Source: Candidatus Ruania gallistercoris (lineage in GTDB: Bacteria; Actinomycetota; Actinomycetes; Actinomycetales; Beutenbergiaceae). Taken from it: a stretch of 36,156 bases of DNA. Made by a program: the position numbers and the translations under genes. Shown here piece after piece: positions 1 to 7,310 of this stretch. Numbering within the stretch: position 1 is the first letter of the stretch; each line of letters begins with the position of its first letter. The notes under the pieces were generated by a model. The model was not told where the DNA came from, made no database searches, and saw only the letters and a list, made by a program, of their open reading frames with translations. The stretch is from the NCBI GenBank assembly GCA_019116305.1, contig DXBY01000015.1:1-36156 (forward strand), in the 5' to 3' direction.

Positions 1-9
1 CGCCTGCTG

Positions 10-91
10 TGCCCCGCCCCGGACTCGAACCGGGACGCCCGAGGGCAGCCGGTTTTGAGCCGACCGCGTCTGCCAATTCCGCCAGCGGGGC
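10..91 (-). tRNA. tRNA-Leu (anticodon CAA)
   Basis: On the minus strand the 7-bp acceptor stem pairs 85-91 with 11-17 and the discriminator base is A at position 10. The anticodon loop reads CTCAAAA, giving anticodon CAA, which decodes UUG leucine codons. The long variable arm (about 13 nt) is the class II form expected of tRNA-Leu, and the T-loop GGTTCGAGTCC is canonical. No CCA is encoded. A TAGGAT -10 box at 131-126 on the minus strand is a plausible promoter. Confidence 0.95.
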
Positions 92-125
92 GCGCCGCCG
101 GACCCAAGGTCACGGCAGCGGCTCC

Positions 126-131
126 ATCCTA
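126..131 (-). promoter_or_regulatory. Putative -10 box of tRNA-Leu
   Basis: TAGGAT on the minus strand lies 34 nt upstream of the mature tRNA 5' end. No convincing -35 box is visible. If real, it shows that the tRNA promoter was not destroyed by the neighbouring IS110 insertion. Confidence 0.4.
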
Positions 132-249
132 ACGTGAGGATGCCCCATGCTCGGTGCCCGCGCTCGGCAACCGGTTGCGCCGCACCCAGGCCCCGTTACC
201 TTTTTGGTGGCCCCGGAGACAAGGGGTGCTGGTCGCCGGTCTCGGCATG

Positions 250-428
250 ACTGACTGCCCCTGTCGCTTGCATGATCCGGGGGGTGTTGTCACCGGGCTC
301 CGGTGGCGTGGGACGACTGCTGATAGGGACAGGGCCACTCGCTGAGTAGGTCTCTTTGTAACGTGGGTGCCAGCTTCCTTCGCCTGATCTGCGGCCAGTT
401 GCGCGATGGGAGAAGGGAAACGAGTGGG
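250..428 (+). ncRNA. Candidate bridge RNA region of the IS110 element
   Basis: The stretch before the transposase codes for nothing convincing but contains ordered hairpins. One is CACCG/CGGTG at 291-295/301-305. A second stem pairs 312-318 with 345-352 (GAC+ACT with AGT+GTC around a small internal loop). The loop of the second stem holds ATAGGGACA (323-331), and the same 9 bases recur at 1637-1645, a few bases from the right end of the element. Known IS110-group bridge RNAs lie in this position and carry a donor loop with a guide of the same sense as the element's right end. The assignment is inference; exact RNA ends are unknown. Confidence 0.5.
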
Positions 429-1628
429 ATGAACAGACCGGACTATGCGGTCTTCCTCGGGCTGGATGTGGGGAAGGAAGAACACCACGCCACCGGGCTG
501 GACCGGGCCGGGATGCGGGTCCACGACAATCCGCTGCCCCAGTCGGAGGACAAGATCAGCGAGCTGCTGCAGGCCCTGTCCGCCCGTGGCCGGGTGCTGG
601 TGATCGTGGACCAGCCAGCATCGATCGGGGCGCTGGCGGTGGAGGTAGCTCGCGATGCGGGCATCGACGTGGCCTACCTACCTGGTCTGGCCATGCGGCG
701 TATCGCGGATCTGCATCCGGGCAACGCGAAGACCGATGCCCGCGATGCCTACATCATCGCCGAGGCCGCGCGCTCGATGCCGCACTCCCTGCGCCGAGTC
801 GACACCGGTGATGAGGCCCTGGCTGACCTGGAAGTCATCGTGGGCTACGACGACGACCTGGCTGGCGAGGTCACCCGGATCAGCAACCGCATCCGGGGAC
901 TGCTGACCCAGATCAACCCAGGCCTGGAACGGGTCCTGGGACCGAAGGCCACCCACCCGGCCGTGCTGGAGCTGCTCAAGCGCTTCGGCGGCCCCACCGG
1001 CCTGGCGGGCGCGAGCAGGCGTCAGCTGCTGGCGGTCGCCAAGCCTCGGGCGCCGCGCTCCTACACCACGCTCATCGACGATCTTCGCCACGCTCTCCAA
1101 GCCCAGACCGTCACCGTTCCCGGCACCCGGGCAGCCGAGCTCGTGCTGCCACAGTTGGCCACGCAACTGGTAGGCCTGCTGGCCCAGCGCAAGAACGCTG
1201 CCGAACAGATCGAGGAGATGCTCGATGCCCACCCTCTTTCCACGGTCCTGACCTCGATGCCCGGCATCGGCGTCAGGACCGGAGCACGCATCCTGCTCGA
1301 AGTCGGCGACGGCTCCTCGTTCCCCACCGCCGGCCACCTGGCTGCCTACGCCGGACTCGCGCCCGTCACACGACGCTCCGGTTCCTCGATCCGCGGCGAG
1401 CACCCCAGCCGAGCCGGGAACAAGCAACTCAAGCGTGCACTCTTCCTCGCCGCGTTCGCTTCCCTGCACGACCCAATCAGCCGTGCCTACTACGACCGCA
1501 AACGAGCCCAGGGCAAAAAGCACAACGCCGCCCTCGTCTGCCTCGCCCGCCGCAGAATCGACGTCCTGCACGCCATGCTCAAACACGGCACCCTCTACGA
1601 ACCCCGACCAGCCGCCCACGCCGCTTGA
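429..1628 (+). CDS. IS110-family transposase (bridge RNA-guided recombinase)
   Basis: This 399-residue protein is full length for the family. The N-terminal RuvC-like DEDD domain shows D13 (GLDVGK), D61 (VDQP), D103 and D106 (TDARDA); the spacing fits the family tetrad, but the second position is Asp where IS621-type enzymes have Glu. The C-terminal Transposase_20 domain starts at MPGIG (277-281), and the serine-rich SGSS at 317-320 lies where the catalytic Ser is expected. The ATG at 429 is preferred over the GTG at 363 because it follows a GAGAAGGG Shine-Dalgarno and begins at the conserved DYAVFLGLDVG. It appears intact, so the element could be active. Confidence 0.95.
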   Translation: MNRPDYAVFLGLDVGKEEHHATGLDRAGMRVHDNPLPQSEDKISELLQALSARGRVLVIVDQPASIGALAVEVARDAGIDVAYLPGLAMRRIADLHPGNAKTDARDAYIIAEAARSMPHSLRRVDTGDEALADLEVIVGYDDDLAGEVTRISNRIRGLLTQINPGLERVLGPKATHPAVLELLKRFGGPTGLAGASRRQLLAVAKPRAPRSYTTLIDDLRHALQAQTVTVPGTRAAELVLPQLATQLVGLLAQRKNAAEQIEEMLDAHPLSTVLTSMPGIGVRTGARILLEVGDGSSFPTAGHLAAYAGLAPVTRRSGSSIRGEHPSRAGNKQLKRALFLAAFASLHDPISRAYYDRKRAQGKKHNAALVCLARRRIDVLHAMLKHGTLYEPRPAAHAA

Positions 1629-1652
1629 CACCAGACATAGGGACACCCCCCC

Positions 1653-2486
1653 GATGAGATCGAGGGCGCGCCAGACGGCTGCGCCGCGACGCGCGGTAAT
1701 CGCAGCACTCCACCGGGCGTGGATCTCGCTGATCTCTGCCAGGAGCTGGCGCCCGTTGCCGAGGGACCTGAAGGTGGCATCCGTGAAGGCACCGACGATC
1801 GGTCCCGGGTCACCATCGCGGTAGGCGGTGAGGCAGTCGACGTAGGCCTCCGTGCTGACCAGCAGCCCCGCAGAGATCGGCACGGTCACCCTGCGAGCGA
1901 GGCCAGCACGATGCACCATGGCGTGCACGAGGGCTCGGCCGGCGCGGCCGTTGCCGTCGATGAAGGGGTGGATGGTCTCGAATTGGGCATGGGCGATCGC
2001 AGCATGCGAGATGACCGGGACTTCGGTGCGAGTAGTGAACGCGACCAGGTCGGCCACGTCTGCTGGAACACGGGAATGATGGGGCGGAACAAACGTGGCC
2101 TGGCGCGGGCCAGCGTCGTTCCCTCCGATCCAGACCTGCTGTTGGCGCCAGCCGCCACGCGCCAATCGGTGCTGGCCCGACATGAGTGCTGCGTGCATTC
2201 CGAGGATGGTGTCGGCGGAGATCTCACCAGCGAGCTGCACGGCGGCCCTCATAGCGGCGACGTTTCCGGCGACCACCCGAGCGTTAGCGCTGGCTTCCTC
2301 TCCCAGCTCGGCCAGCGCCAGCTGGTGTGCACCGACGGTGAGGTTCTCGATCTGGGACGAGGCCGACGACTCGCTACGCATCAGCGTCGACGTGATCGGA
2401 GCAATCTCCCCGTCACCCAGAACCCGTCGGATCCTCCTGAAACAGGCCGCCGGCACTATTTCAGTCTGGGTGACATCCTGGAACAA
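1653..2486 (-). pseudogene. Fic-family AMPylase fragment, interrupted by IS110
   Basis: The frame encodes a Fic domain with the catalytic motif HPFIDGNGRAGR and, N-terminal to it, SSQIEN, which fits the inhibitory [S/T]xxxE[G/N] helix of class II Fic proteins. Fic enzymes transfer AMP from ATP to a target protein hydroxyl. After WRALDLI the frame runs into the antisense of the IS element, so the usual C-terminal winged-helix part is missing. The N-terminus also lacks the usual 60-80 residues before LMRSESSASSQIEN. The C-terminal part is not found on the other side of the IS, so a deletion accompanied or followed the insertion. A truncated but expressed domain cannot be excluded. Confidence 0.8.
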
Positions 2487-2507
2487 GGCGCACAGCCGGC
2501 GGCCACC

Positions 2508-3101
2508 CTACCGACGCACCACCTCACGACCGACGAAGCCGGCCAGCCGGGTGTACGGGTCCGCGTCCTCGGCCACCGGCACCACCGGACCGAACGGCCC
2601 ACTGTCGCTGCGAGTCTCAGCAGGCACGTTCCGGGAGTACCAGTCCAGCGCAGCCCGTGCCAGGGCCGGGTCGAGCTCGTCGGCCCGCCCGGTGACCTGG
2701 GCCAGGTCCCACGCGTGCACCGTGAACTCGTGGGCGTAGGCGTCGACCAGGTCGCGCCCGGTCATCGTGCCCCAGGCCACGCTGTAGGTGGGCTCGAGGG
2801 CGGCATCGGATCGCCACACGTCCTCGAGGGCGGCCCGGGCCGCCCGGAACGCCTCGCCCTCGTCCCCATCGAGGTCGGTGGCCGGGTCGTTCACCTGGGT
2901 CATGTCGCCGCCGCGGCGCACGACCGCCAGCTTGCGCAGCACGGCGACCAGGTGCGCCAGCAACGTACGCACGTCGAACTCGGCACACGGGGTCCGCCGG
3001 CCTTCGTCGCCGGGCCCGAGCCGCTCGATCTGCCGCTGGACCAGGTCGAGTGCCCGGCCGAGCTGGGCTCGCGGATCGAAGCTGGCGTCCATAGTTGTCA
3101 T
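2508..3101 (-). CDS. TIGR03086-type metal-binding/DinB-like protein (mycothiol-dependent maleylpyruvate isomerase superfamily)
   Basis: The 197-residue protein has the family pattern: TPCAEFDVRTLLAHLV near residue 40, a central helical region, and DAYAHEFTVHAWDLAQVTGR near 125-145, where His residues of the family bind a divalent metal. Related proteins use mycothiol as thiol cofactor or have unknown roles. The ATG at 3101 follows AGGAGG with good spacing, so upstream in-frame codons are not used. It follows the glycosyltransferase gene on the same strand after 104 nt. The substrate cannot be predicted. Confidence 0.85.
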   Translation of the reverse strand: MTTMDASFDPRAQLGRALDLVQRQIERLGPGDEGRRTPCAEFDVRTLLAHLVAVLRKLAVVRRGGDMTQVNDPATDLDGDEGEAFRAARAALEDVWRSDAALEPTYSVAWGTMTGRDLVDAYAHEFTVHAWDLAQVTGRADELDPALARAALDWYSRNVPAETRSDSGPFGPVVPVAEDADPYTRLAGFVGREVVRR

Positions 3102-3145
3102 CGAGGCCTCCTGAGGTGGGGTGTGAACGTGGACCAGCATGCCCC

Positions 3146-3167
3146 CAGGCACCGACACCAGTGCCTG
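3146..3167. terminator. Possible hairpin after the glycosyltransferase gene
   Basis: CAGGCAC (3146-3152) pairs with GTGCCTG (3161-3167) around an 8-nt loop, between the glycosyltransferase stop and the next gene. There is no U-tract, so termination is only suggested. Confidence 0.3.
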
Positions 3168-3205
3168 CCACCCCAGCCGATGCCGTGGTCGAGGAGACCG
3201 TCCGG

Positions 3206-4450
3206 TCACCAGTAGCGACCGGACGCGATCGCCTCCGCCACCACCCCGGCGCCGTCCTCGGCAGCGAGCTGACCCCCGAGCAGCGCGGCTCGCCTACGAA
3301 AGGCGGGCTCCGCCGTCGCGCGGGTGATCGCACCGGAGAGACGCTCCGCATCCAGCCGGCGCAGCGGAACGGTCGTGGGTGCAGCGCCGATCTCGACCAG
3401 GCGCCGTGCCCACAGCGGCTGGTCGGCAGCAAGTGGCAGCGGGATCGTCGGCAGCCCCGCCCGCAGTCCGGCCGCAGTCGTGCCAGCGCCGGAGTGGTGC
3501 ACCACCGCCGCGACCTGCGGAAAGAGCCAGTCGTGCGGTACAGCGCCCACGACCAGCAGACGTTCACCAGCCTCCACCCCCAGGGCCGCCCAGCCGGACT
3601 GCACGATCGCCCGCTGACCGGTGGCCGCGAGCGCCTGCTGGATCGTGGCAGCACTTGCCTCGGAGTCCGCCGGGGTCATGCTCCCCAACGTCACCAGCAC
3701 CGGCGGCTCTCCCGCGGCAAGGAACTCGGTCAGCTCCGCGGACGGCTCCCAGTCCAGGTCGCTGACCGGCCACCAGAAACCGGCCACCGGGCGCCACGCC
3801 GGCCAGTCGGCCGGTGCCGGCAGCACCGCGGGGCTGTACCCATAGACCGCCGGCCATCGCTGCGCTTCCAGCTGGGCGAAGTGCTCCCGGATCCCCACCG
3901 GTGCCAGCCCGAGCTTGCGGCGCAGCTCACGCGTGGCTGAGCGGAACGGCAGCTGGCCCAGGTTCCGCACGGTACGAGCGGCCACCCGGTTGCCCCACCG
4001 CCCGAGCGAGCGCTGAGTGAGCATCCAGGGCGGGAAGGCTCCGGTCGGGTCCACCGGCTGCAGGTAGACGCCCATGCTCGGGATGTTCAGACCTTCGGCC
4101 ACATGGATCCCCTGCCAGGCCAGGGTGGAGACCAGCAGGAGGTCCGCACCGGTCGCCGCCTCGACGATTGCCTCGCCCATCTCCCGCCAGTGCCGGACGT
4201 AGAGGGCGATGCTCCCGGTCGATCCGGCCGCCGAGGTGCGCAGCGCGCGCTGTCCGCGCTGCGAGCCCAGCTCGGCCTGCATGTTCATCGGCAGCGGCCG
4301 GAAGTCGGCGCCTCGGGACCGCACGAGCTCCTCGAACGGCGCATGGGTCGCGATCGCTACCTCGTGGCCGTCGGTCTGCAGCCTGGCCGCCAGGCCGGTG
4401 TAGGGCAGGACATCACCGGTCGACCCGATCGTGATGATGGTGATGCGCAT
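3206..4450 (-). CDS. UGT-type glycosyltransferase (GT1/GT28 fold)
   Basis: This is a 414-residue GT-B enzyme. The N-terminus MRITIITIGSTGDVLPYTGLA is the glycine-rich acceptor-domain loop of macrolide/sterol-type glycosyltransferases. The C-terminal half contains VLVTLGSM and the nucleotide-sugar signature HHSGAGTTAAGLRAGLPTIPLPLAADQPLWA. It probably moves a sugar from a UDP- or dTDP-sugar onto a small lipophilic acceptor; the acceptor is unknown. Its ATG shares one base with the stop of the sigma-factor gene (TGATG at 4452-4448), so the two are translationally coupled and probably transcribed from the sigma-factor promoter. Confidence 0.92.
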   Translation of the reverse strand: MRITIITIGSTGDVLPYTGLAARLQTDGHEVAIATHAPFEELVRSRGADFRPLPMNMQAELGSQRGQRALRTSAAGSTGSIALYVRHWREMGEAIVEAATGADLLLVSTLAWQGIHVAEGLNIPSMGVYLQPVDPTGAFPPWMLTQRSLGRWGNRVAARTVRNLGQLPFRSATRELRRKLGLAPVGIREHFAQLEAQRWPAVYGYSPAVLPAPADWPAWRPVAGFWWPVSDLDWEPSAELTEFLAAGEPPVLVTLGSMTPADSEASAATIQQALAATGQRAIVQSGWAALGVEAGERLLVVGAVPHDWLFPQVAAVVHHSGAGTTAAGLRAGLPTIPLPLAADQPLWARRLVEIGAAPTTVPLRRLDAERLSGAITRATAEPAFRRRAALLGGQLAAEDGAGVVAEAIASGRYW

Positions 4451-5430
4451 CAGAAGTCTCTGTCCATGTGTTGGCCTCCTCGGGTCGCTCCGGTCGGTCG
4501 GGAACAGCACGACGGCGGTTCGCCCGCCTGGGTCAGGGCGTCCGTGGCGTAGGCGCTGAGCTTCTCCGGGTTCCGGATTGCCCAGAGGCGCACGATCCGG
4601 CCATCCGCTACGTCCACCGCCATCACGGCCAGCGGGTGCCCCGTCCCGTCCCGACTGACCAGTCCGGCACGCCCGTTCACGGCCGTGACGGTGAGGCTCA
4701 TCTCGGGCACCTGCTCGCGGATGGCCAGAAGGTAGGTCGCAATACGCTCCGCCCCTACGACAGGCTCGATGGCAGCCGCGACGATGCCACCGCCATCGGG
4801 AACCACTCTGGCTTCCGGATCGAGGGCGGCCAGCAGTGCCTCGAGATCGCCGGTCACCAGAGCGTCCTTGAACCGCGAGACCACGAGGGCGTGCTCGCTA
4901 GCGCTGGCTCGAGCACGGCGCGCCTGTCGCACACGGCCTCGCGCCGAGGAGGCGAGCCGCCGGCAGGCCTGTTCCGAGCGACCGACCATCGCCCCGATCT
5001 CCGCGAACGGATACCCGAACACGTCGTGCAACGTGAACGAGACCCGCTCGGCAGGTGTCATCGATTCCAGCACCACCAACAGCGCCATGCCCAGCGACTC
5101 GTCGAGAGAGACCCTGTCGGCGGGGTCGGTCGCGTGATCGGTGACACTGTGGCTCGTCCAGCGCGCGGCCTGCGGCACCGGCTCCGGCAACCACTCCCCC
5201 ACGTAGCGCTCCCGCCGCGCCCGGGCGGATCCGAGCACGTCCAGGCAGATCCTGGTCGTCACGGTTACGAGCCATCCGGTGGGTGAGGAGACTCGTTCTC
5301 GCTCCCCCTCCGCCAACGAGTACCAGCGCACGAACGCGTCCTGCACGGCATCCTCAGCCTCGGAGACTGTGCCGAGCAGCCGGTAGGCGACATTCATCAA
5401 CAGCGCCTTGTCCGCGAAGACCTCCGCCAT
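4450..5430 (-). CDS. ECF41-family sigma factor (SigJ-like) with SnoaL-like C-terminal domain
   Basis: The 326-residue protein has sigma region 2 (ALLMNVAYRLLGTVSEAEDAVQDAFVRW, residues 9-36), sigma region 4 (PAERVSFTLHDVFGYPFAEIGAMVGRSEQACRR, 126-158) and a SnoaL-like extension from about 180. The three diagnostic ECF41 motifs are visible: WLPEP (80-84), DGGG (212-215) and NPEKL (287-291, consensus NPDKL). In this group the extension replaces an anti-sigma factor and tunes activity. The ATG at 5430 follows GGAGGAG. Upstream lies a site matching the ECF41 promoter, so autoregulation is likely. Partner genes here are the coupled glycosyltransferase and the divergent DoxX/epimerase pair. Confidence 0.95.
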   Translation of the reverse strand: MAEVFADKALLMNVAYRLLGTVSEAEDAVQDAFVRWYSLAEGERERVSSPTGWLVTVTTRICLDVLGSARARRERYVGEWLPEPVPQAARWTSHSVTDHATDPADRVSLDESLGMALLVVLESMTPAERVSFTLHDVFGYPFAEIGAMVGRSEQACRRLASSARGRVRQARRARASASEHALVVSRFKDALVTGDLEALLAALDPEARVVPDGGGIVAAAIEPVVGAERIATYLLAIREQVPEMSLTVTAVNGRAGLVSRDGTGHPLAVMAVDVADGRIVRLWAIRNPEKLSAYATDALTQAGEPPSCCSRPTGATRGGQHMDRDF

Positions 5431-5467
5431 CACCGTTCCACTCCTCCCGTGGGCCACTACTTCACAT

Positions 5468-5494
5468 GACGATCCACTGGCCGGAAGTGTGACG
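5468..5494 (-). promoter_or_regulatory. ECF41-type promoter driving the sigma-factor operon
   Basis: On the minus strand CGTCACA (5494-5488) is followed by exactly 16 nt and CGTC (5471-5468), matching the published ECF41 consensus TGTCACA-N16-CGTC except for the first base. The start codon at 5430 lies about 30 nt past the predicted transcription start. This supports autoregulation. Confidence 0.85.
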
Positions 5495-5511
5495 TTTCGC
5501 CAACCAGCCGA

Positions 5512-5538
5512 CGTCACACTTGCCGGCGCCATCTCGTC
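5512..5538 (+). promoter_or_regulatory. ECF41-type promoter driving DoxX/epimerase genes
   Basis: CGTCACA (5512-5518), 16 nt, CGTC (5535-5538): the same match as the divergent promoter, with its -35 element only 17 bp away from the other. It is the expected target of the adjacent sigma factor, because ECF41 proteins control a neighbouring oxidoreductase/epimerase gene. Confidence 0.85.
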
Positions 5539-5629
5539 ATGACCGGTAGAGCGTCGCCATGACAGACATTTCCGGAGAGAAACGGCCGAGACCATCTTCT
5601 ACACGATCGTCACCATCGTCACCATTGCC

Positions 5630-5938
5630 GTGAATGCCGCAGGGGCCGTTGCGTCCTTCGCCGGTGCCAGCTTCATCACGGATACCTTCACCGAGCTCAA
5701 GATTCGACCGCGCTGGCTACCCGTGCTGGCCACCCTCCAGGCGGCCGGTGCGCTGGGTCTGCTCCTGGGGTTGCTCGGCACACCCGCCATCGGACCCGCC
5801 GCTACCACCGGTCTCGTTCTGTACTTCCTCGGCGCCGTGATCACCCACCTCCGCGCGGGCGCCTACCGCAGCCTGGCCAATCCACTGCTGTTCCTCGCCC
5901 TGGCGGTCACCACGCTTACGCTCGCGGTTGCCCGATGA
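5630..5938 (+). CDS. DoxX-like small membrane protein
   Basis: The protein has four predicted membrane helices typical of DoxX-like proteins. GTG 5630 is the only standard start in this frame after the stop at 5540, but the open frame upstream continues with ETIFYTIVTIVTIAV, the natural first half of helix 1. True translation may start near 5582, where ACG follows GGAGAG, giving about 118 residues, close to the family length. The gene ends in an ATGA overlap with the epimerase and follows an ECF41-type promoter, so it is probably part of the stress operon. Its biochemical role is unknown. Confidence 0.8.
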   Translation: MNAAGAVASFAGASFITDTFTELKIRPRWLPVLATLQAAGALGLLLGLLGTPAIGPAATTGLVLYFLGAVITHLRAGAYRSLANPLLFLALAVTTLTLAVAR

Positions 5939-6741
5939 CGCCACCAGTCCTGGTCACCGGTGCCACCGGCAGGCTCGGCCGAGCAGTCATCGCTCGGCTG
6001 GTCGCCGCAGGCGTGCCCGTGCGTGCACTGAGTCGGCACCCGAAGCAGCACACAGACGCAGTCAGCTGGGTCACTGGCGACGTCACCACCGGGGCCGGCA
6101 TCGGCCAAGCGGTCGACGGTGCCGGCGCCATCGTCCATCTGGCTTCGGCTCCCTACCGGCGGGGCTATACCCGCGAGGTGGAGATTCACGGTACCCAGCG
6201 GCTCCTCGAGGAGGCAGCCGCGGCGAACGTCCAGCACATCATCTATACCTCGATCATCGGCTGCGACCGGATCCCGTGGGGGTACTTCCGCACCAAGACC
6301 GAGGCGGAGGGCATGGTCGCCGGCGGACCGGTCCCATCGAACATCCTGCGGCTCGGGCAGTTTCACGACTTCGTCGACCAGACGTTCCGCTCGCTCGCCC
6401 GAACGGGCCTGCTGGTCAGCGACCGCAGAGTTCTCGCCCAGCCGGTCGACACCGCAGACGTCGCCGAACGGATTCATGCAGCGGTGCGCGCTGGGCCCAG
6501 CAACCGAACCGAGGAGTTCGCCGGACCGGAGGTCCTCAGCCTTCGTTCGGCAGCCGAACAATGGTCGACGGCGACCGGAACCCGTCGTTTCATTCTCCCC
6601 GTGCGGATTCCGGGAAAGCTGGGAAGGGCGTTCCGGGCGGGCCACCTCACCACTTCGGCGACACCTCGCGGGGTACGCACCTGGCGCGACCATCTCGCGT
6701 CCCGATACGGCCACAGTCCGACCGGACCCGACCGCCGCTGA
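5935..6741 (+). CDS. NAD(P)-binding SDR/NmrA-like epimerase or reductase
   Basis: The 268-residue atypical short-chain dehydrogenase starts with the Rossmann motif VLVTGATGRLGRAVIARL (GxxGxxG). It has HIIYTSIIGCDRIPWGYFRTKTEAE in place of the classical YxxxK active site, and the NmrA/SDR_a5-like body LRLGQFHDFVDQTFRSLAR. Such proteins often act as NAD(P)H sensors or ubiquinone/flavin-linked reductases. The ATG overlaps the DoxX stop. This is the oxidoreductase/epimerase partner commonly found beside ECF41 sigma genes, and the upstream promoter supports direct control by that sigma factor. The substrate is unknown. Confidence 0.92.
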   Translation: MTPPVLVTGATGRLGRAVIARLVAAGVPVRALSRHPKQHTDAVSWVTGDVTTGAGIGQAVDGAGAIVHLASAPYRRGYTREVEIHGTQRLLEEAAAANVQHIIYTSIIGCDRIPWGYFRTKTEAEGMVAGGPVPSNILRLGQFHDFVDQTFRSLARTGLLVSDRRVLAQPVDTADVAERIHAAVRAGPSNRTEEFAGPEVLSLRSAAEQWSTATGTRRFILPVRIPGKLGRAFRAGHLTTSATPRGVRTWRDHLASRYGHSPTGPDRR

Positions 6742-7272
6742 CTAGAGCAGGGCACGAATCGCCTTGGCAAGACGCGTCGGGTCCACCGGTTCGGGCGCGA
6801 CGGTGAGCGCATGCAGGATCGTGCCGTCCAGCAGCGCGGCTATTCCCGCCGCACGCACGTGCGGATCGTCGATCCCGGATGAGGCCAACATCCGCACCAG
6901 GCGGGCGAGGAGCCGGGCGTGGGCGTCGCGGACGTCGTCAGGGAAAGCCAGCGATAGCTCCAGCCGCGCCCGAGTCACCGGTGCCTGGTCGGGTTCGACC
7001 ATGCGCACTGTGAACTCGGCCAACGCCTGCGCGAGCTCTTCCAGGCCGTGCGGCTCAGGCGAGTCACCGCTGGCGGTGACATAACCCCAGTCTTGGCGCT
7101 CCATCTCCTCGATCACGGCCCGCAGCAGACTCTGCCGGGTGCGGAAGAGGTTCGCCGCACTTCCGCTCGGTAGGCCCGCGCGCGCATCGACGGCTCGGTG
7201 CGTCAGCCCTTTCAGCCCGCCCTCGGCCAGAACCAGCAGTGCGGCCGCCAGCAGATCGTCGCGTCGACCCAT
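6742..7272 (-). CDS. TetR-family transcriptional repressor
   Basis: This 176-residue protein has an N-terminal TetR helix-turn-helix (DDLLAAALLVLAEGGLKGLTHRAVDARAGLPSGSAANLFRTRQSLL, residues 4-49) and a helical ligand domain. The ATG at 7272 is chosen because TAGGCT lies 7 nt upstream on the minus strand, a leaderless arrangement; in-frame codons further upstream would lie beyond the transcription start. It is divergent from an FAD monooxygenase, with a palindrome between them, so it very likely represses both genes and is relieved by a substrate of the monooxygenase. Confidence 0.93.
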   Translation of the reverse strand: MGRRDDLLAAALLVLAEGGLKGLTHRAVDARAGLPSGSAANLFRTRQSLLRAVIEEMERQDWGYVTASGDSPEPHGLEELAQALAEFTVRMVEPDQAPVTRARLELSLAFPDDVRDAHARLLARLVRMLASSGIDDPHVRAAGIAALLDGTILHALTVAPEPVDPTRLAKAIRALL

Positions 7273-7285
7273 ACTCACCAGCCTA

Positions 7286-7299
7286 ACAACAAATGTTGT
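7286..7299. promoter_or_regulatory. Palindromic TetR operator between divergent leaderless promoters
   Basis: ACAACA-AA-TGTTGT is a perfect 6+2+6 palindrome of the size used by TetR dimers. It is flanked by the minus-strand -10 box TAGGCT (7285-7280) of the repressor and the plus-strand -10 box TACCGT (7299-7304) of the monooxygenase. Bound repressor would block both promoters. Confidence 0.8.
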
Positions 7300-7310
7300 A
7301 CCGTAGCGGG

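Larger units (their letters stand above)
200..1652 (+). mobile_element. IS110-family insertion sequence
   Basis: The element has one DEDD-type transposase, a long non-coding left end and a short right end, with no obvious terminal inverted repeats, as is usual for IS110 relatives. The right boundary is placed at about 1646-1652 because an antisense Fic reading frame stops matching its family exactly there. The left boundary is not visible; about 200 is a guess from family size (about 1.45 kb, as in IS900), and anything from 130 to 250 is possible. IS110 elements excise as circles and integrate by RNA-guided recombination without target duplication. Confidence 0.7.

Noticed and set aside
678-1652. 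Long minus-strand ORF continuing the Fic frame through the IS110 transposase gene
   Set aside because: This half is the antisense of the transposase and has no Fic-like sequence; only 1653-2486 is Fic.
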